Shown: positions 52,414 to 61,056 of the stretch, piece by piece
Position numbering within the stretch: the stretch's first letter is position 1
Layout of the letters: the number at the start of each line of letters is the position of its first letter
Assembly (NCBI GenBank): GCA_015654925.1
Contig: JAATFX010000021.1
Location: 1 to 64,000, forward strand
DNA from: Enterobacterales bacterium
GTDB taxonomy: Bacteria > Pseudomonadota > Gammaproteobacteria > Enterobacterales > Enterobacteriaceae
Length of the DNA: 64,000 nucleotides
Direction: 5' to 3'
Notes under the pieces: generated by a model
The model's input: only the letters and a program-made list of their open reading frames with translations
Database searches by the model: none
Told to the model about the DNA's origin: nothing
Program-made: the position numbers and the translations under genes

Positions 52414-53748
52414 ATGTCAATCGAGACCGCAGAGAATAAAGTAAAGCCGCCATCGCAAAACAAAGCTACGCTGCGCTGGGTCATATTAGGCATGACCGCG
52501 CTGGTTTTAGTGCTCAACTATGCCGACCGCGCCGCTATCGGCGTCGCCGGCCCCCACATCATCAAAGAGCTCGGTCTTAGCGGTACGCAGTTCGGCTTAA
52601 TCGCCAGCGCCTTCTTTTTCAGCTATTCCCCGTTCTCGTTTGTCGGCGGCTGGCTGTCGGATAAATACGGTCCGCGCAATGTCATGGGCATCGCCGTGGC
52701 CTGGTGGTCGCTGTTCACCGGACTGACCGCCCTGGGCAGCACCTTTATCACCATGTTTATCATTCGTTTCCTGTTTGGTTTCGGCGAAGGGCCGCAGGGC
52801 TCGGTTTCCACCAAAACCATGCATAACTGGTTCCCCCAGCGGCAAATGTCCACCGCCATGGGCCTGGCCCAGGGGGCGACGCCGCTCGGGGGCGCCATCG
52901 GCACGCCGCTGGTGGTGGCGTTGATCAATATCGCCGACTGGCGCTGGGCGTTTATTATCCTGGGGCTGCTGGGTATTTTTATCGCCATCGCCTGGTTCGT
53001 CGTGGTGCGCGATCGTCCCGACCTGCACCCCTGGGCCACGCAGCGCGATATCGAGATCCAGCGGGAAAAGCTGACCCAGCCGATCACCTCGCCGGATGAA
53101 CAGGGAGAACCGTCCCTCGGCTTTTACTGCAAAATGCCGGTGCTGCTTGCCACCGCCGTCGCGTTTTTCGGTTATGGCTGGGTGCTGTTTACCTTTTTAA
53201 CCTGGTTCCCGATCTATTTGTCCGAAGTGCGCGGCGTCGATCTTAAAGGCCTGGCGTTCGCCGGATCGCTGCCCTGGGTATTTGGCGTCATCGGTTTCGC
53301 CAGCGGCGGGTTTATCGCGGACGCGATCGCGCGCTTTACCGGCAACCCCATCGCGGCGCGCGCCACGATAATCGTGATCGGCCTGGTGGCCACCGCCATC
53401 CAGTTCGCGTTTATTACCTTTGTCGGTTCCACCCTGGGCGCGGTATTGTTAATGTCGGGAGTGGTGTTTTCCCTTTACATTACCGGGGCGCAATATTTTG
53501 CTATCATTGGCGATATTGTTCCCAGCCGGCGCCTGGGCGGCGTAATGGGGTTTGTCCATGCCATCGCCAACCTGTCGGGAATTATTTCACCGGTGGTCGC
53601 GGGTGAAATCATCGATCGCACGGGGAATTGGTCGCTGGTGTTTTTTACCGCGGCCGGGATCTGCCTGTTGGGCTGTATTCTGGTATCGTTCTTCGGTCGC
53701 GAACGGAAAATAGAGGTATACCTAAAAAAACATGAATCCAAAAGCTGA
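52414..53748 (+). CDS. MFS transporter, anion:cation symporter family (sugar acid carrier type)
   Basis: The 444-residue, 12-helix protein has LNYADRAAIGVAGPHI in helix 1, the loop GGWLSDKYGPRNVM, FLFGFGEGPQGSVSTKTMHNWFP and GRRLGGVMGFV-like SRRLGGVMGFV, typical of GudP/phthalate-permease-family carriers for glucarate, galactonate and other organic acids. The start at 52414 has AAGGTGA upstream; the longer frame to 52342 begins inside the promoter. It diverges from the C4-acid-sugar genes and most likely imports their substrate. Confidence 0.88.
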   Translation: MSIETAENKVKPPSQNKATLRWVILGMTALVLVLNYADRAAIGVAGPHIIKELGLSGTQFGLIASAFFFSYSPFSFVGGWLSDKYGPRNVMGIAVAWWSLFTGLTALGSTFITMFIIRFLFGFGEGPQGSVSTKTMHNWFPQRQMSTAMGLAQGATPLGGAIGTPLVVALINIADWRWAFIILGLLGIFIAIAWFVVVRDRPDLHPWATQRDIEIQREKLTQPITSPDEQGEPSLGFYCKMPVLLATAVAFFGYGWVLFTFLTWFPIYLSEVRGVDLKGLAFAGSLPWVFGVIGFASGGFIADAIARFTGNPIAARATIIVIGLVATAIQFAFITFVGSTLGAVLLMSGVVFSLYITGAQYFAIIGDIVPSRRLGGVMGFVHAIANLSGIISPVVAGEIIDRTGNWSLVFFTAAGICLLGCILVSFFGRERKIEVYLKKHESKS

Positions 53749-54697
53749 ACCTCTGGTATCGGCCCGTCTTAAAAGCGATGTCGAATCCCCGCAGCAGCGG
53801 GCGACCGAGATGGTCGCCCGGACCATCCTGGAAAGGAAAATCGGCGAACGCCTGCCCAACGTCGCGGAATTCAGGGTCTCCATCGGCGTAGGGGCCGGCA
53901 CCATCCAGAAAGCGCTGCAGGAGCTGCAAAACGACAATCTGGTGGTCCTGACCTCCAAACAGCGGCAAGGCACTTTTATCGTGGATAAAAACCTGGGCGG
54001 CTTATGGTCCATGGCGGGCTTCCATCCGCTGTCGGTGATTATGCCGCTGCCGCTGAGCTGGGAATTCCAGGGGCTGGCCACCGGATTGCGCGCGGCCCTG
54101 GACCAGTACAACGTGCCCTCTTCCTTTATTTTCGGCCACGGTTCCACCCAGCGTTCCAAGGCCCTGAGCGACTCATTATCACATGTGGCCGTGATGTCGA
54201 CCTACGCGGCCAAAAAGGTGATTGCCGCCAAACCCGAGTTGTTTATTCACACCACCTATGACGCCGGCAGCTATTACGCCGCCGACTCGGTGATCGTCGT
54301 GGCCCGCGCGCCGCGCGAGCTGCTCCCCAAGAATTTGCGCATCGGCATCGATCGCCTATCCATCGATCACGCCATGCTGACGCAGCTGGAATTCCCCGAT
54401 AATAATTACGTGGACGTCTCTTACGCCCATATTCCCGCGGCCCTGATCGGCGGCGCGTGCGATGTCGCCGTTTGGCATCACTCGGCGTTCGGCCTCTCCC
54501 TCAATCATCAAGAACTGGTGACCTGGCCGCTTTCCCCATCGGCGATGGCGTTATTGACCAACGAGATGTTTTCCGCGGCGCTGGTGCTAAATAAAGACAA
54601 TACGGCGACGCGCGCGGTGCTGGACGAAATTAATATGGCCCAGGTGCGAACGGTGCAAAAAGAGGTGGTCGAAGGCAAACGGCTGCCGACCTATTAA
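53732..54697 (+). CDS. YhfZ-family transcriptional regulator
   Basis: The 321-residue protein has an N-terminal winged helix of GntR-like layout (ERLPNVAEFRVSIGVGAGTIQKALQEL, QRQGTFIVD) fused to a binding-protein-like effector domain (SVIMPLPLSWEFQGLATGLRAAL, VAVMSTYAAKK, GACDVAVWHH) and ends KRLPTY. This layout and the ending match E. coli YhfZ. It overlaps the MFS gene by 17 bases and probably senses the transported sugar acid. Confidence 0.8.
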   Translation: MNPKAEPLVSARLKSDVESPQQRATEMVARTILERKIGERLPNVAEFRVSIGVGAGTIQKALQELQNDNLVVLTSKQRQGTFIVDKNLGGLWSMAGFHPLSVIMPLPLSWEFQGLATGLRAALDQYNVPSSFIFGHGSTQRSKALSDSLSHVAVMSTYAAKKVIAAKPELFIHTTYDAGSYYAADSVIVVARAPRELLPKNLRIGIDRLSIDHAMLTQLEFPDNNYVDVSYAHIPAALIGGACDVAVWHHSAFGLSLNHQELVTWPLSPSAMALLTNEMFSAALVLNKDNTATRAVLDEINMAQVRTVQKEVVEGKRLPTY

Positions 54698-55040
54698 TTA
54701 ACGTTGGCAAACACGATTGACTGGAGGCCGGCAGGCTCGATCCGCAGGGTTTACCCCGCCGGCGAAAGCGTCGGCGGGGCTGGCCGGTATCATTATTTGA
54801 ATAAAAAAACAACTGTCATATTGTAAAAACAAACTCGCCCGTAGCAATTTCCTCTCATTACGCCGCATAAATATCACAATAAATTCAGATATATAAAAAT
54901 AATCATCGCAAAAAAAAGCCACTAATAACCACCCTTGTTTTTCCAAAAATTTTAACAGGGCAATTATTTTATTTTTTTCTACCTTACCCTACTTGCGTGA
55001 ATTTTATCCCCTCCCCACGATTTGCGCCCAGGAGAATAAC
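54698..55040. other. Intergenic stretch, 343 bases, upstream of the microcompartment operon
   Basis: A GC-rich hairpin at 54754-54779 (CCCCGCC paired with GGCGGGG) follows the YhfZ gene and may terminate it, although no T run follows. From 54800 the DNA is very AT-rich and should contain the microcompartment promoter. No convincing FNR, CRP or sigma-54 site was found. No coding frame is supported. Confidence 0.55.
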
Positions 55041-55325
55041 ATGCAACAAGAAGCGTTAGGTATGGTAGAGACCAAAGGATTAACCGCGGCGATAGAAGCG
55101 GCGGATGCGATGGTCAAATCGGCCAACGTCGTACTGATTGGCTACGAAAAAATAGGCTCGGGCTTGGTGACGGTATTTGTGCGCGGCGATGTTGGTGCGG
55201 TAAAAGCCGCCACCGACGCCGGCTGCGCCTCCGCCCGCCAGATCGGCGATGTAATCGCCACGCACGTCATCCCCCGTCCTCACTCCGACGTTGAAAATTT
55301 GCTGCCAAAGGGGCTTAGAGAATGA
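55041..55325 (+). CDS. pduA: Microcompartment hexameric shell protein PduA
   Basis: This 94-residue, single-domain BMC-H protein opens [20 protein letters not shown] and has [11 protein letters not shown], the pore loop KIGSG that in PduA lets 1,2-propanediol pass. It ends with [14 protein letters not shown]. It is almost identical in pattern and length to Salmonella PduA. AGGAG is eight bases before the ATG at 55041. First gene of the operon; overlaps pduB by an ATGA. Confidence 0.95.
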   Translation: MQQEALGMVETKGLTAAIEAADAMVKSANVVLIGYEKIGSGLVTVFVRGDVGAVKAATDAGCASARQIGDVIATHVIPRPHSDVENLLPKGLRE

Positions 55326-56137
55326 GTACCGATAACCTTGTCGACACCATTATCGCCGAGGTGCTCGGGAAAGTGGGCGAACAACAGGCCCCGACCGCGA
55401 CGCCTCAACACAACAGACCCCAGGCGGACTCCATTATGTCAGAGAAAATTTGCTCGTTAACCGAATTTGTCGGCACCGCCATCGGCGACTCTATCGGCCT
55501 GGTCATCGCCAACGTCGACAGCGCGCTGCTGGAAGCCATGCATCTGGAAAAAAAATACCGTTCCATCGGCATTCTGGGCGCCCGCACCGGCGCCGGCCCG
55601 CAAATCATGGCGGCGGACGAAGCCGTCAAGGCCACCAATACCGAAGTCGTGGCGATTGAACTGGCGCGCGACACCAAAGGCGGCGCCGGCCACGGCTCGC
55701 TGGTCTTGTTCGGCGGCCAGGATGTCTCCGATGTAAAGCGGGCGGTTGAAGTGGCGCTTAACGAATTGGATCGCACTTTCGGCGATATCTACAGCAACGA
55801 CGCCGGCCATGTAGAACTGCAATACACCGCGCGCGCCAGCTATGCGCTGGAAAAAGCGTTTGGCGCGCCGTTGGGCAGGGCCTGCGGCGTGATTGTCGGC
55901 GCGCCCGCCGCCCTTGGGGTGCTGATGGCTGACACCGCCATTAAAGCGGCAAATGTGGACGTCGTGGCCTATAGCTCCCCGGCCAAGGGCACCAGTTTCA
56001 CCAATGAGGTGATTCTGATCGTTTCCGGCGACTCCGGCGCGGTTCGCCAGGCGGTCCGCTCGGCGCGTGAAATCGGCCTGGTGTTATTGGAAACCATGGG
56101 CGGCAAAGCGCCTTCGGCCACGACACCTTACATTTAA
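55322..56137 (+). CDS. pduB: Microcompartment trimeric shell protein PduB (tandem BMC domains)
   Basis: The 271-residue protein holds two BMC domains (about 45-150 and 155-260). [33 protein letters not shown] and [16 protein letters not shown] are hallmark PduB motifs. The first 38 residues ([13 protein letters not shown] then a Pro/Gln-rich linker) form the N-terminal helix that in PduB anchors the enzymatic core to the shell. An internal Met39 at 55436 begins where Salmonella PduB' starts, so a shorter form may also be made. Confidence 0.95.
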   Translation: MSTDNLVDTIIAEVLGKVGEQQAPTATPQHNRPQADSIMSEKICSLTEFVGTAIGDSIGLVIANVDSALLEAMHLEKKYRSIGILGARTGAGPQIMAADEAVKATNTEVVAIELARDTKGGAGHGSLVLFGGQDVSDVKRAVEVALNELDRTFGDIYSNDAGHVELQYTARASYALEKAFGAPLGRACGVIVGAPAALGVLMADTAIKAANVDVVAYSSPAKGTSFTNEVILIVSGDSGAVRQAVRSAREIGLVLLETMGGKAPSATTPYI

Positions 56138-56167
56138 CCTGTGTTGCTTTGATGCGGAGAACATAAA

Positions 56168-58711
56168 ATGAGTCTTATATCACAGGGTTTTGGCGAACCG
56201 ACCCAGCGGATAACAGCGCTGCGCGAACAGATCCTCGACACCACCCCCTGCATTGAAACCGACCGCGCCCGGCTGATTACTGAATCCTACCGGGAAACGG
56301 AAGCGCTGCCGATGGTGATTCGCCGGGCAAAAGCGCTGGAAAAAATCCTGGCGGAACTGCCGGTGACCATCCGGGACGGCGAATTAATCGTCGGCAGCCT
56401 GACCGTCGCGCCGCATTCGGCGCAAATTTATCCCGAGTATTCCAATATCTGGATTAAAGATGAATTCGAACGCCTGAATTTACGCAAGGGCGACCGATTC
56501 ACTATTTCTGAACAGGCCAAACAGGAATTAACCGCCCTATTCCCTTATTGGCAGGGCAAAACCACCAATGAACTGGCCACGTCCTATATGCTCGCGCAGA
56601 CGCGGGAATGCATGGCGGAAAATATCTTCACGGTGGGAAATTACTATTTTAACGGCGTAGGCCATGTCGCCGTGGATTATGCCAAGGTTTTGAACAAAGG
56701 CTATAAAGGCATCATCCAGGAAACCATCGCGGCAATGTCGGCCGCGGATAAAACCGATCCGGCCTACATTAAACAGGAGTCGTTTTATAAAGCGGTCATT
56801 ATCGCCTGTAACGCCGCGATAAATTTCGCCCACCGTTATGCGGCCAAAGCCCGCGCCAGCGCCCAGGGCGCCGGTCCCGAACGGCAAAAAGAATTGCTTA
56901 ATATTGCCCAGATTTGCGAGCGGGTGCCGGAAAACGGCGCCGGGAACTTCCATGAAGCCTGCCAGTCATTCTGGTTCGCCCATGCCATCATTCAGCTGGA
57001 ATCCAACGGCCACTCCATCTCCCCGGCCCGCTTCGATCAGTATATGTTCCCGTTCCTTGAACAGGACAAATCCCTGGGTGACGAACAGGCCCAGGAGTTG
57101 CTGGATTGCCTGTGGGTGAAATTCAACGACATCAACAAGGTACGCGACGAGGGTTCCACCAAGGGTTTCGGCGGTTATCCCATGTTCCAGAATCTGATTG
57201 TCGGCGGCCAGACCCGCGGCGGCCAGGACGCCACCAACCGGTTGTCGTTTATGGCGATGGCCGCCACTGCCCATGTACGGCTGCATGAGCCTTCGCTATC
57301 GGTGCGCATGTGGTCGAAATCACCGGATGATTTATTGCTCAAGGCCTGCGAAATCAGCCGGATGGGCATGGGCATCCCGGCTTATTATAACGATGAAGTG
57401 GTTATCCCGGCGCTGGTCAACCGCGGCCTGACGCTGGAGGATGCGCGCGACTACGGCATTATCGGCTGCGTTGAGCCGCAAAAACCGGGTAAAACCGAAG
57501 GCTGGCACGATGCCGCATTTTATAATATGAGCAAGGTGCTGGAAATTGCGCTTAACAACGGGCGCAGCGGCAACAAACAGCTGGGACCGCAAACGGGCGA
57601 GCTGACATCCTTTCATAGCATCGATGACATTATCGACGCCTATCGCAAGCAAAATGAGTATTTTGTCTACCATCTGGCGGTAGCCGACAACAGCGTGGAT
57701 CTGGCCCATGCGGAACGCGCGCCCCTGCCATTCCTCTCCAGCATGGTCGATGACTGTATCGGCCGCGGCAAGACCGTGCAGGAAGGCGGCGCGCACTATA
57801 ATTTCACCGGACCGCAGGGTGTGGGCGTCGCCAACGTCGGCGACTCGCTGATGGCGATTAAGCGCCTGGTATTTGACGAAGGCAAACTGTCACTCGCTCA
57901 CCTGAAAGCGGCGCTTGACGCCAACTTCGGCATTCCCGCCGGCGCGGCCGAGACTGCGCCGGCGCCTGCCGGCAGCGGCCTGGAAAAAGACGCCGCCTAT
58001 AATCTGGTGCTGGAAGCGGTGAAGAAGGTGCTCGGCGAGAGCGGCGCGCAGGCGCTGTCCGCGCTCGGCGCCGACGCGCCCCAAGCGGCCAAACCCGCTG
58101 ACGGCGGTATGGCGGCGCTGCGACAAATGCTGATCAACGGCGCGCCGAAATTCGGCAACGACATCGATGAAGTGGATATGCTGGCGCGCGTCGGGGCCGA
58201 AATTTATTGCCGCGAAGTGGAAAAATATACTAACCCGCGCGGGGGGATCTTCCATGCGGGGCTGTACCCGGTTTCGGCCAATGTGGCGCTCGGTGAAAAT
58301 GTCGGCGCGACGGCGGACGGCCGCCTGGCGGGACAACCTTTGCCCGACGGCGTTTCGCCCAGCCGCGGCATGGACACCGCGGGCCCCACCGCGGCGGCCA
58401 ATTCGGTGGCCAAACTGGACCATTTCCTGGCCTCCAACGGCACGTTGTTTAACCAGAAATTCCATCCGGCGGCGCTGAAGGGCGATGAGGGCTTACATCA
58501 CCTGGCGGCGCTATTACGCGGCTATTTCGATCAAAAAGGCATGCATGTCCAGTTCAACGTCGTTGACCGGGCCACGTTATTGGCCGCCCAGAAGGAACCG
58601 GAAAAATACCGCGATTTAGTGGTGCGGGTTGCGGGTTATAGCGCCCAGTTTGTTTCATTGGATAAAGGTGTCCAGGATGACATTATCATGCGTACCGAAC
58701 ATGTCTTTTAA
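56168..58711 (+). CDS. Glycyl radical diol dehydratase (B12-independent propanediol/glycerol dehydratase type)
   Basis: This is an 847-residue glycyl radical enzyme. Visible catalytic residues are Cys434 and Glu436 (IIGCVEPQ), Asp448 (GWHDAA), His166 (GVGHVAVD), His282-Ser283 (NGHSISPAR) and radical Gly823 (VRVAGYSAQ). These line up with the His164, His281, Ser282, Cys433, Glu435, Asp447 set known for clostridial glycerol dehydratase, supporting a vicinal diol rather than choline. The product would be propionaldehyde or 3-hydroxypropionaldehyde. It is about 60 residues longer than that enzyme; the excess is at about 592-648, Ala/Pro-rich with an amphipathic helix (AYNLVLEAVKKVLGE) resembling an encapsulation peptide. 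It occupies the pduCDE position. Confidence 0.92.
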   Translation: MSLISQGFGEPTQRITALREQILDTTPCIETDRARLITESYRETEALPMVIRRAKALEKILAELPVTIRDGELIVGSLTVAPHSAQIYPEYSNIWIKDEFERLNLRKGDRFTISEQAKQELTALFPYWQGKTTNELATSYMLAQTRECMAENIFTVGNYYFNGVGHVAVDYAKVLNKGYKGIIQETIAAMSAADKTDPAYIKQESFYKAVIIACNAAINFAHRYAAKARASAQGAGPERQKELLNIAQICERVPENGAGNFHEACQSFWFAHAIIQLESNGHSISPARFDQYMFPFLEQDKSLGDEQAQELLDCLWVKFNDINKVRDEGSTKGFGGYPMFQNLIVGGQTRGGQDATNRLSFMAMAATAHVRLHEPSLSVRMWSKSPDDLLLKACEISRMGMGIPAYYNDEVVIPALVNRGLTLEDARDYGIIGCVEPQKPGKTEGWHDAAFYNMSKVLEIALNNGRSGNKQLGPQTGELTSFHSIDDIIDAYRKQNEYFVYHLAVADNSVDLAHAERAPLPFLSSMVDDCIGRGKTVQEGGAHYNFTGPQGVGVANVGDSLMAIKRLVFDEGKLSLAHLKAALDANFGIPAGAAETAPAPAGSGLEKDAAYNLVLEAVKKVLGESGAQALSALGADAPQAAKPADGGMAALRQMLINGAPKFGNDIDEVDMLARVGAEIYCREVEKYTNPRGGIFHAGLYPVSANVALGENVGATADGRLAGQPLPDGVSPSRGMDTAGPTAAANSVAKLDHFLASNGTLFNQKFHPAALKGDEGLHHLAALLRGYFDQKGMHVQFNVVDRATLLAAQKEPEKYRDLVVRVAGYSAQFVSLDKGVQDDIIMRTEHVF

Positions 58712-58739
58712 ATATTAAGGCCGGCAGAAAGGTATTTTT

Positions 58740-58793
58740 CCGCGACGGGAAACAACACCGATAGTTCGATATCGGCGGGGATTGCTGTCGCGG
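58740..58793 (+). other. Nested stem-loop between the glycyl radical enzyme and activase genes
   Basis: An outer stem CCGCGAC (58740-58746) / GTCGCGG (58787-58793) encloses an inner stem CCGATA (58758-58763) / TATCGG (58770-58775). There is no T run, so termination is unlikely. In this 153-base gap it could protect or process the mRNA so that the dehydratase is made in excess of its activase. Confidence 0.55.
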
Positions 58794-58864
58794 TCAAATA
58801 TCCAACGGCCGCTGAAATAGCAACACCAGTTACATGACGTAATATTTTATTTAAAGGTGATTAC

Positions 58865-59785
58865 ATGGCGGCGATTGATTATGAACAAACGGGCACCGTA
58901 TTTAACATTCAAAAATTCTCCTTACATGACGGCCCGGGAATTCGAACCATTGTGTTTTTAAAAGGATGTTATCTGGCATGTAAATGGTGCAGTAATCCAG
59001 AATCCCAAAGGCCTGAACCGGAGGTCTTCTATTATGAGAAAAACTGTATTCATTGCGCAAGCTGCGTAGCCGCCTGCCCCGTCCATGCCATCGATCCGCA
59101 CCGCCCCGGCCTTATCGACCGCGCTATATGCACGGATTGCGGCGCCTGCGCCAGCGCTTGTCCGGCGGCGGCGATGGTGCTGTCAGGCAAAAAAATGACG
59201 GTGGCGGCCGTTATCGACGAACTGCGCAAAGATGAAATCCACTACCGGCGTTCGGGTGGCGGCATCACGCTTTCCGGCGGCGAGGCGCTGGCGCAGCCGG
59301 AGTTTACCGCCGAGCTGCTCGCCGCCTGCAAAGCCCGCGGCTGGCATACCGCGATGGAATCCACGGGCATCGCGCCGTTAGCGGTGCTGGAGCGGGTCAT
59401 ACCTTTGGTGGATTTACTGCTGCTCGATATAAAATCATTTTATAGCGCCCGGCATGAGGAATTTACCGGCCATCCCAACGAAGTGATTTTACGCAATGCA
59501 TTGGTTATTTCTGGCTTAGCGAAGAATATTGCGATTCGGGTGCCGGTGATTCCGCATTTTAATGACGACGAGCAGAGTATCAGGGCCATTGCGACTTTTG
59601 TCACTTATCTAAAAAATGTCTCGCGATTACATTTATTGCCCTATCACAGTTATGGTCAGAATAAATATACGTTATTAGGCCGGAAATACGACATGATTGA
59701 TATTAAAGCGCCTGACGATAACCAACTCCTGCGGCTAAAGGGCGTGGTTGAATCCTTGGGAATAGAATGTGTTGTCGGCGGATAG
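58865..59785 (+). CDS. Glycyl radical enzyme activating enzyme (radical SAM)
   Basis: This is a 306-residue protein with the radical-SAM cluster CYLACKWC (Cys35, 39, 42) and two ferredoxin-type clusters inserted after it (Cys61/64/67/71 and Cys89/92/95/99), as in activases of diol and choline lyases. LSGGEALAQPEF follows and contacts S-adenosylmethionine. It abstracts hydrogen from Gly823 of the preceding enzyme. It needs anaerobic, reduced conditions. AAAGGTG precedes the start. Confidence 0.93.
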   Translation: MAAIDYEQTGTVFNIQKFSLHDGPGIRTIVFLKGCYLACKWCSNPESQRPEPEVFYYEKNCIHCASCVAACPVHAIDPHRPGLIDRAICTDCGACASACPAAAMVLSGKKMTVAAVIDELRKDEIHYRRSGGGITLSGGEALAQPEFTAELLAACKARGWHTAMESTGIAPLAVLERVIPLVDLLLLDIKSFYSARHEEFTGHPNEVILRNALVISGLAKNIAIRVPVIPHFNDDEQSIRAIATFVTYLKNVSRLHLLPYHSYGQNKYTLLGRKYDMIDIKAPDDNQLLRLKGVVESLGIECVVGG

Positions 59786-59834
59786 CGTACAAAACGTTAG
59801 TCATTATGTTAAACATCTTATTCAGGACTCAATT

Positions 59835-60671
59835 ATGAGCATATTCTCGCCTTCATTAAAATGTCAGTGTTTTGCTGAATTTCTCGGTACCGGATTATTT
59901 TTATTTCTCGGTATCAGTTGCCTGGCGGCAAGCCGGCTGGCCGGGGCCAGTTTCGGCCTGTGGGAAATTTGCATTGTCTGGGGGTTAAGCGTTTCGCTCG
60001 GGGTTTACCTGACCGCGGGAATTTCCGGCGGCCATCTCAATCCGGCGGTCAGCATCGCTTTGTGGCTATTCGGCAATTTTGACCGTAAAAAAGTTCTGCC
60101 TTATATCGTTGCCCAGACGCTGGGCGCCTTTGGCGGCGCGATGGTGGCCTACCTGCTTTATTATAATTTGTTTATCGATTTCGAATTGGCCCATCACATT
60201 CAGCGCGGCAGTATGGAAAGTCTGGCGCAGGCCGGCATATTCAGTACGTATCCCCATGCCTCCATCAATCTGGTGCAGGCGTTTGCCAGCGAAACGATCG
60301 GCACGCTGACGCTGATGTGCCTGATCATGGCGCTGACCGACGACGGCAACGGCGTGCCGCGCGGCCCCCTGGCGCCGCTACTTATCGGCGTGTCGGTCGC
60401 CATTATAGGCGTAGCCATCGGCGCATTGACCGGCTTCGCGCTCAATCCGGCGCGTGATTTCGGCCCCCGGCTCTTTAGTTTCCTGGCTGGCTGGGGCGAC
60501 GTCTCGCTCACCGGGGGACGCGACATACCCTATTTCATTATCCCCATTATCGCCCCGATTGTCGGCGCCTGCATCGGCGCGGCGCTTTACCGCGGCCTGA
60601 TCGGCAAACTGCGGCCCGGCAAATCGCGGGATGAACACGGCGATTCCTTGCCCCGGCGCCAGAACGTTTAG
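59835..60671 (+). CDS. MIP-family glycerol/propanediol facilitator, PduF/GlpF-like
   Basis: This 278-residue membrane channel has both half-helix motifs, HLNPAVS (NPA 69-71) and ALNPARD (NPA 204-206); the Asp after the second NPA-Arg marks aquaglyceroporins of the GlpF/PduF group rather than water-only channels. I chose the ATG at 59835 because AGGA lies upstream and the first helix starts 12 residues later. In pdu loci pduF usually sits outside and opposite to the shell operon; here it is inside, between activase and pduJ. Confidence 0.88.
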   Translation: MSIFSPSLKCQCFAEFLGTGLFLFLGISCLAASRLAGASFGLWEICIVWGLSVSLGVYLTAGISGGHLNPAVSIALWLFGNFDRKKVLPYIVAQTLGAFGGAMVAYLLYYNLFIDFELAHHIQRGSMESLAQAGIFSTYPHASINLVQAFASETIGTLTLMCLIMALTDDGNGVPRGPLAPLLIGVSVAIIGVAIGALTGFALNPARDFGPRLFSFLAGWGDVSLTGGRDIPYFIIPIIAPIVGACIGAALYRGLIGKLRPGKSRDEHGDSLPRRQNV

Positions 60672-60732
60672 CCCGCCCAGGGAACCGTACCGGGAGTTAA
60701 CTTAACGCAGTGAATTCAGGAGAAGTAAATAA

Positions 60733-61026
60733 ATGAACAATGCACTTGGCATGATTGAAACCCACGGACTGATCGGCGCGATTGTCGGCGCCGATGCCAT
60801 GGTGAAATCGGCGAACGTTCAATTGGTGGGCTACGAAAAAATCGGTTCCGGCCTGGTTACGGTGATGGTGCGCGGCGACGTCGGGGCGGTTAAGGCCGCG
60901 GTGGAAGCCGGCGCGGCGGCGGCGGCCAATGTCGGCGAAGTAAAATCCACGCATGTTATCCCGCGCCCGCATATGGACGTGGAAGTGCTGCTACCCGCGT
61001 TACCGGCGCCGATCGCCGCTGAGTAA
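60733..61026 (+). CDS. pduJ: Microcompartment hexameric shell protein PduJ
   Basis: This is a 97-residue BMC-H protein very similar to PduA here but opening [12 protein letters not shown] as PduJ does, with [21 protein letters not shown] and [12 protein letters not shown]. PduJ is usually the most abundant facet protein. Its place before pduK reproduces pdu order. AGGAG lies upstream. Confidence 0.93.
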   Translation: MNNALGMIETHGLIGAIVGADAMVKSANVQLVGYEKIGSGLVTVMVRGDVGAVKAAVEAGAAAAANVGEVKSTHVIPRPHMDVEVLLPALPAPIAAE

Positions 61027-61056
61027 GCCATGTTATCCAGGATGAGGGCGAACCAA

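Noticed and set aside
56168..58711. Glycyl radical enzyme as choline trimethylamine-lyase (CutC)
   Set aside because: The His166/His282/Ser283/Asp448 set matches diol dehydratases, the shell genes are pdu-type, and a GlpF-like channel is present. Choline genes such as an EutE/cutC-cutD set with multidrug-type exporter are absent.
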